Shown here in pieces: positions 6,526 to 8,581 of a stretch of DNA of 8,581 nt. The position numbers and the translations under genes were made by a program. Where the stretch lies: NCBI GenBank assembly GCA_017536845.1, contig JAFWCP010000334.1, forward strand, positions 1-8,581, given 5' to 3'. Within the stretch, counting starts at the first letter, position 1, and each line of letters opens with the position of its first letter. The stretch is from Solobacterium sp. GTDB taxonomy: Bacteria > Bacillota_I > Bacilli_A > Erysipelotrichales > Erysipelotrichaceae. The notes below the pieces were generated by a model. The model saw only the letters and a program-made list of their open reading frames with translations, was not told the DNA's origin and ran no database searches.

Positions 6526-7608
6526 ATGAGCAGAGTTTTTAATTTCAGTGCCGGTCCCGCGGTATTGCCTGAAGAAGTCTTGAAAACTGCAGCGGCACAG
6601 ATGCTGGAATATGGGGATTCCGGCATGTCCGTTATGGAGATGAGCCATCGCTCGAAGGTATTTGAGGAAATTCTGAATGAAGCGGAAGCCGACCTGCGTG
6701 AGCTGATGGGTATTCCGGACAATTATAAGGTACTGTTCCTGCAGGGCGGCGGCCATACCCAGTTTGCGATGGTGCCGATGAACCTGATGAAGAACAAGGT
6801 GGCCGACTATATTCTGACCGGCCAGTGGGCCAAGAAGGCGGCTGCGGAAGCAAAGCTGTACGGCCAGGTCAATATCGTCGCTTCCAGTGCCGATGAGACA
6901 TTCACCTACATTCCCGACTGCAGCGACCTGCCGATTTCGCCGGATGCGGACTATGTCTATATCTGCCAGAACAACACCATTTACGGCACGAAGTTCAACA
7001 CGCTGCCGAACACGAAGGGCAAGGATCTTGTCTCCGATATTTCTTCCATGTTCCTGTCCGAACCGATGGATGTCTCGAAATACGGCATCCTCTGGGGCGG
7101 TGTCCAGAAGAACGTCGGTCCCGCCGGTGTGACAATCGTCATCATCCGCGAAGACCTGATCAGAGAAGATGTGCTTCCCTTCACGCCGACCATGCTGAGA
7201 TACAAGACGCATGCTGATGCGAAGTCGCTTTACAACACCCCGCCGTGCTACAACATTTATGTCTGCGGCCTGGTCTTCAAGTGGCTCAAGGGCATGGGCG
7301 GTCTGGAAGTCATGAAGAAGCGCAACGAAGAAAAGGCACAGCTCCTGTATGATTTCCTCGACCAGTCCAAACTGTTCAAGGGCACCGTCAGAAAGGCTGA
7401 CCGTTCCCTGATGAACGTTCCGTTTGTCACCGGCGACAAGGAACTCGATGCGAAGTTCATCGCTGAAGCAGCAGCAAACGGCCTGGTCAACCTGAAGGGC
7501 CACAGAACAGTCGGCGGCATGCGTGCTTCCATCTACAACGCCATGCCGTATGCGGGCGTCGAAAAGCTCGTCCAGTTCATGGATACATTTGAAAAGGAGA
7601 ACGGCTGA
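6526..7608 (+). CDS. serC: Phosphoserine aminotransferase
   Basis: Cytoplasmic PLP enzyme that transaminates 3-phosphohydroxypyruvate with glutamate to O-phosphoserine, the second step of serine synthesis. At 360 residues it has the standard family length. It opens with the family signature NFSAGPAVLP (6-15), followed by FLQGGGHTQF (71-80), the stacking Trp at W101, DISS (171-174), GGVQKNVGPAG (191-201) with the PLP lysine at K195, and the C-terminal GHRTVGGMRASIYNAMP, which is almost unchanged across bacteria. AGGAGG at 6513-6518 is seven bases before the ATG. Its own promoter and the upstream terminator separate it from the galactoside operon. Its TGA shares one base with the serA ATG (TGATG), so the two are translationally coupled. 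All key residues look intact. Confidence 0.97.
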   Translation: MSRVFNFSAGPAVLPEEVLKTAAAQMLEYGDSGMSVMEMSHRSKVFEEILNEAEADLRELMGIPDNYKVLFLQGGGHTQFAMVPMNLMKNKVADYILTGQWAKKAAAEAKLYGQVNIVASSADETFTYIPDCSDLPISPDADYVYICQNNTIYGTKFNTLPNTKGKDLVSDISSMFLSEPMDVSKYGILWGGVQKNVGPAGVTIVIIREDLIREDVLPFTPTMLRYKTHADAKSLYNTPPCYNIYVCGLVFKWLKGMGGLEVMKKRNEEKAQLLYDFLDQSKLFKGTVRKADRSLMNVPFVTGDKELDAKFIAEAAANGLVNLKGHRTVGGMRASIYNAMPYAGVEKLVQFMDTFEKENG

Positions 7609-8480
7609 TGAAAGCACGTAATATCTACTGTCTGAACAACATCGCCAAGGTCGGCACTGACCAGTTCCGCGAAGGCTACACGCTGGTCGATGCCATCGAC
7701 GAGGCAGCCGGTGTCCTGGTCCGCTCGGCCGACATGAAGGATATGGCTTTCCCGGATGGCCTGCGGGCAATTGCCCGTGCCGGTGCCGGCGTCAACAACA
7801 TTCCTCTGGAACGCTGCGCGAAAGAGGGTATCGTCGTATTCAACACACCCGGTGCCAATGCCAATTCCGTCCAGGAACTCGTTGTTGCCGGCCTCCTGAT
7901 GGGCGCCCGTGACATCGTCGGCGGTGCCGAGTGGGTCAAGGCCCATAAGGATTCCGCAACGATCGGAAAAGATGCGGAAAAGGCCAAGAAGGCGTTTGCC
8001 GGCCATGAAATCTCCGGCAAGACCCTGGGCATCATCGGCCTGGGCGCGATCGGCGTCCTGGTTGCCAATACCGCGGTTTCCCTGGGCATGACGGTCTACG
8101 GCTATGATCCGTATCTGTCGGTCAAGTCGGCCTGGCATCTGAGCCCGGCGGTCATCCCGACCAAGGATATCAACGATATCTATGCCGTTTCGGATTACAT
8201 CACCATCCACGTTCCGGCCATGGATTCCACGAAGAAGATGATCAACGCCGATGCCATCGCGAAGATGAAGGACGGCGTCGTCTTCCTGAACTTCGCCCGC
8301 GACGTCCTCGTTGACGAAGAGGCGATGAAGGAAGCGCTGGAAAGCGGCAAGGTATCCCGTTATATCACCGACTTTGCCAACCCGTTAAGCGCGAATATGG
8401 ACCGTGCCATCGTGCTGCCGCACCTTGGCGCATCCACCGAAGAGGCGGAAGACAACTGTGCGATGATGGCAGTCAGCTAG
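7608..8480 (+). CDS. serA: D-3-phosphoglycerate dehydrogenase, interrupted by an in-frame TAG
   Basis: NAD-dependent oxidation of 3-phosphoglycerate to 3-phosphohydroxypyruvate, the entry step of serine synthesis. The 290 residues before the stop cover the substrate and NAD domains: VRSAD and ARAGAGVNNIP near the N-terminus, nucleotide-binding GLGAIG (144-149), YGYDPY after it, the catalytic Arg in NFARD (R231) and His in LPHLGAST (H272). The usual D-x-F-x-x-E-P motif is DFANP here, as far as I recall normal for this short clostridial-type SerA. Such proteins are about 387 residues, so the TAG at codon 291 removes the return to the substrate domain and the C-terminal regulatory region. The same frame continues as recognisable SerA past the stop. 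AAGGAG at 7594-7599 lies eight bases before the ATG. Activity is doubtful if the TAG is real. Confidence 0.93.
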   Translation: MKARNIYCLNNIAKVGTDQFREGYTLVDAIDEAAGVLVRSADMKDMAFPDGLRAIARAGAGVNNIPLERCAKEGIVVFNTPGANANSVQELVVAGLLMGARDIVGGAEWVKAHKDSATIGKDAEKAKKAFAGHEISGKTLGIIGLGAIGVLVANTAVSLGMTVYGYDPYLSVKSAWHLSPAVIPTKDINDIYAVSDYITIHVPAMDSTKKMINADAIAKMKDGVVFLNFARDVLVDEEAMKEALESGKVSRYITDFANPLSANMDRAIVLPHLGASTEEAEDNCAMMAVS

Positions 8481-8581
8481 ATGCAGGACTATCTCGACAA
8501 CGGCAACATCACCAACTCGGTCAACTACCCGGCTGTCAACGCCGGTGTCTGCCGCACCGAGGCCAGAGTTGCCATACTGCA
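8481..8581 (+). pseudogene. serA: Continuation of serA downstream of the TAG (runs off window)
   Basis: Directly after the TAG the same frame reads MQDYLDNGNI, then NSVNYP, then RTEARVAIL to the window edge, which is the standard continuation of SerA after EDNCAMMAV. The expected residue at the stop is usually Glu or Gln, so a CAG to TAG change is the simplest account. The codon after the stop is ATG, but no Shine-Dalgarno sequence stands before it, so efficient independent translation is not expected. Confidence 0.85.

Noticed and set aside
6511..7770. 419-codon minus-strand open frame across serC and the serA start
   Set aside because: It is antisense to highly conserved serC, spans the serC ribosome binding site and has no plausible start signals.
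8478..8480. TAG read as an amino acid (reassigned code or pyrrolysine)
   Set aside because: TAG ends galA directly before its terminator, so it acts as a stop in this genome, and the serA position is an ordinary Glu/Gln position with no need for a special residue.

Overview
The window looks like a core-metabolism stretch from a low-to-mid-rank Bacillota (Firmicutes) chromosome, probably a gut or host-associated fermenter. The reasons are strong AGGAGG-type ribosome binding sites before every gene, GC-rich coding regions against AT-rich intergenic promoters, a PPi-dependent phosphofructokinase, a GPH-type galactoside symporter with cytoplasmic glycosidases, cre-like operators, and a tight serC-serA pair with clostridial/erysipelotrichial-type protein sequences. 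I cannot fix the genus from sequence alone. No mobile element, CRISPR array, tRNA or rRNA was seen.

Layout. (1) Positions 1-832, minus strand: the N-terminal 277 residues of a long-type PPi-dependent 6-phosphofructokinase (pfp), cut by the window edge. (2) Positions 833-1059: a divergent intergenic region with a probable pfp promoter, a TATAAT promoter for the next operon, a cre-like site over its start, and a helically phased direct repeat near its weak -35. (3) Positions 1060-6369, plus strand: a three-gene galactoside operon with ATGA-type junctions, made of a GH2 beta-galactosidase, a MelB-like GPH symporter and a GH36 alpha-galactosidase, closed by a strong hairpin terminator. (4) Positions 6370-6525: the terminator, a perfect 14-bp palindrome that fits the CcpA/LacI-family consensus, and an extended -10 promoter with an inverted repeat. 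(5) Positions 6526-8581, plus strand: serC and serA, the first two serine-biosynthesis enzymes, overlapping by one base; serA runs off the window.

How they work together. The symporter would import alpha- and beta-linked galactosides, which the two cytoplasmic glycosidases split to galactose and other hexoses. These feed glycolysis, where the divergently transcribed PPi-dependent phosphofructokinase acts. serA (3-phosphoglycerate to 3-phosphohydroxypyruvate) and serC (transamination) draw the glycolytic intermediate 3-phosphoglycerate toward serine.

The most notable result is that two otherwise well-conserved genes carry single apparent lesions. The symporter has a -1 frameshift near 4650 that displaces its last 44 residues. 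serA has an in-frame TAG at 8478-8480, with clear SerA sequence continuing in the same frame beyond it. These are either recent inactivations or sequence errors; the window alone cannot decide. I see no novel defence or mobile system here.
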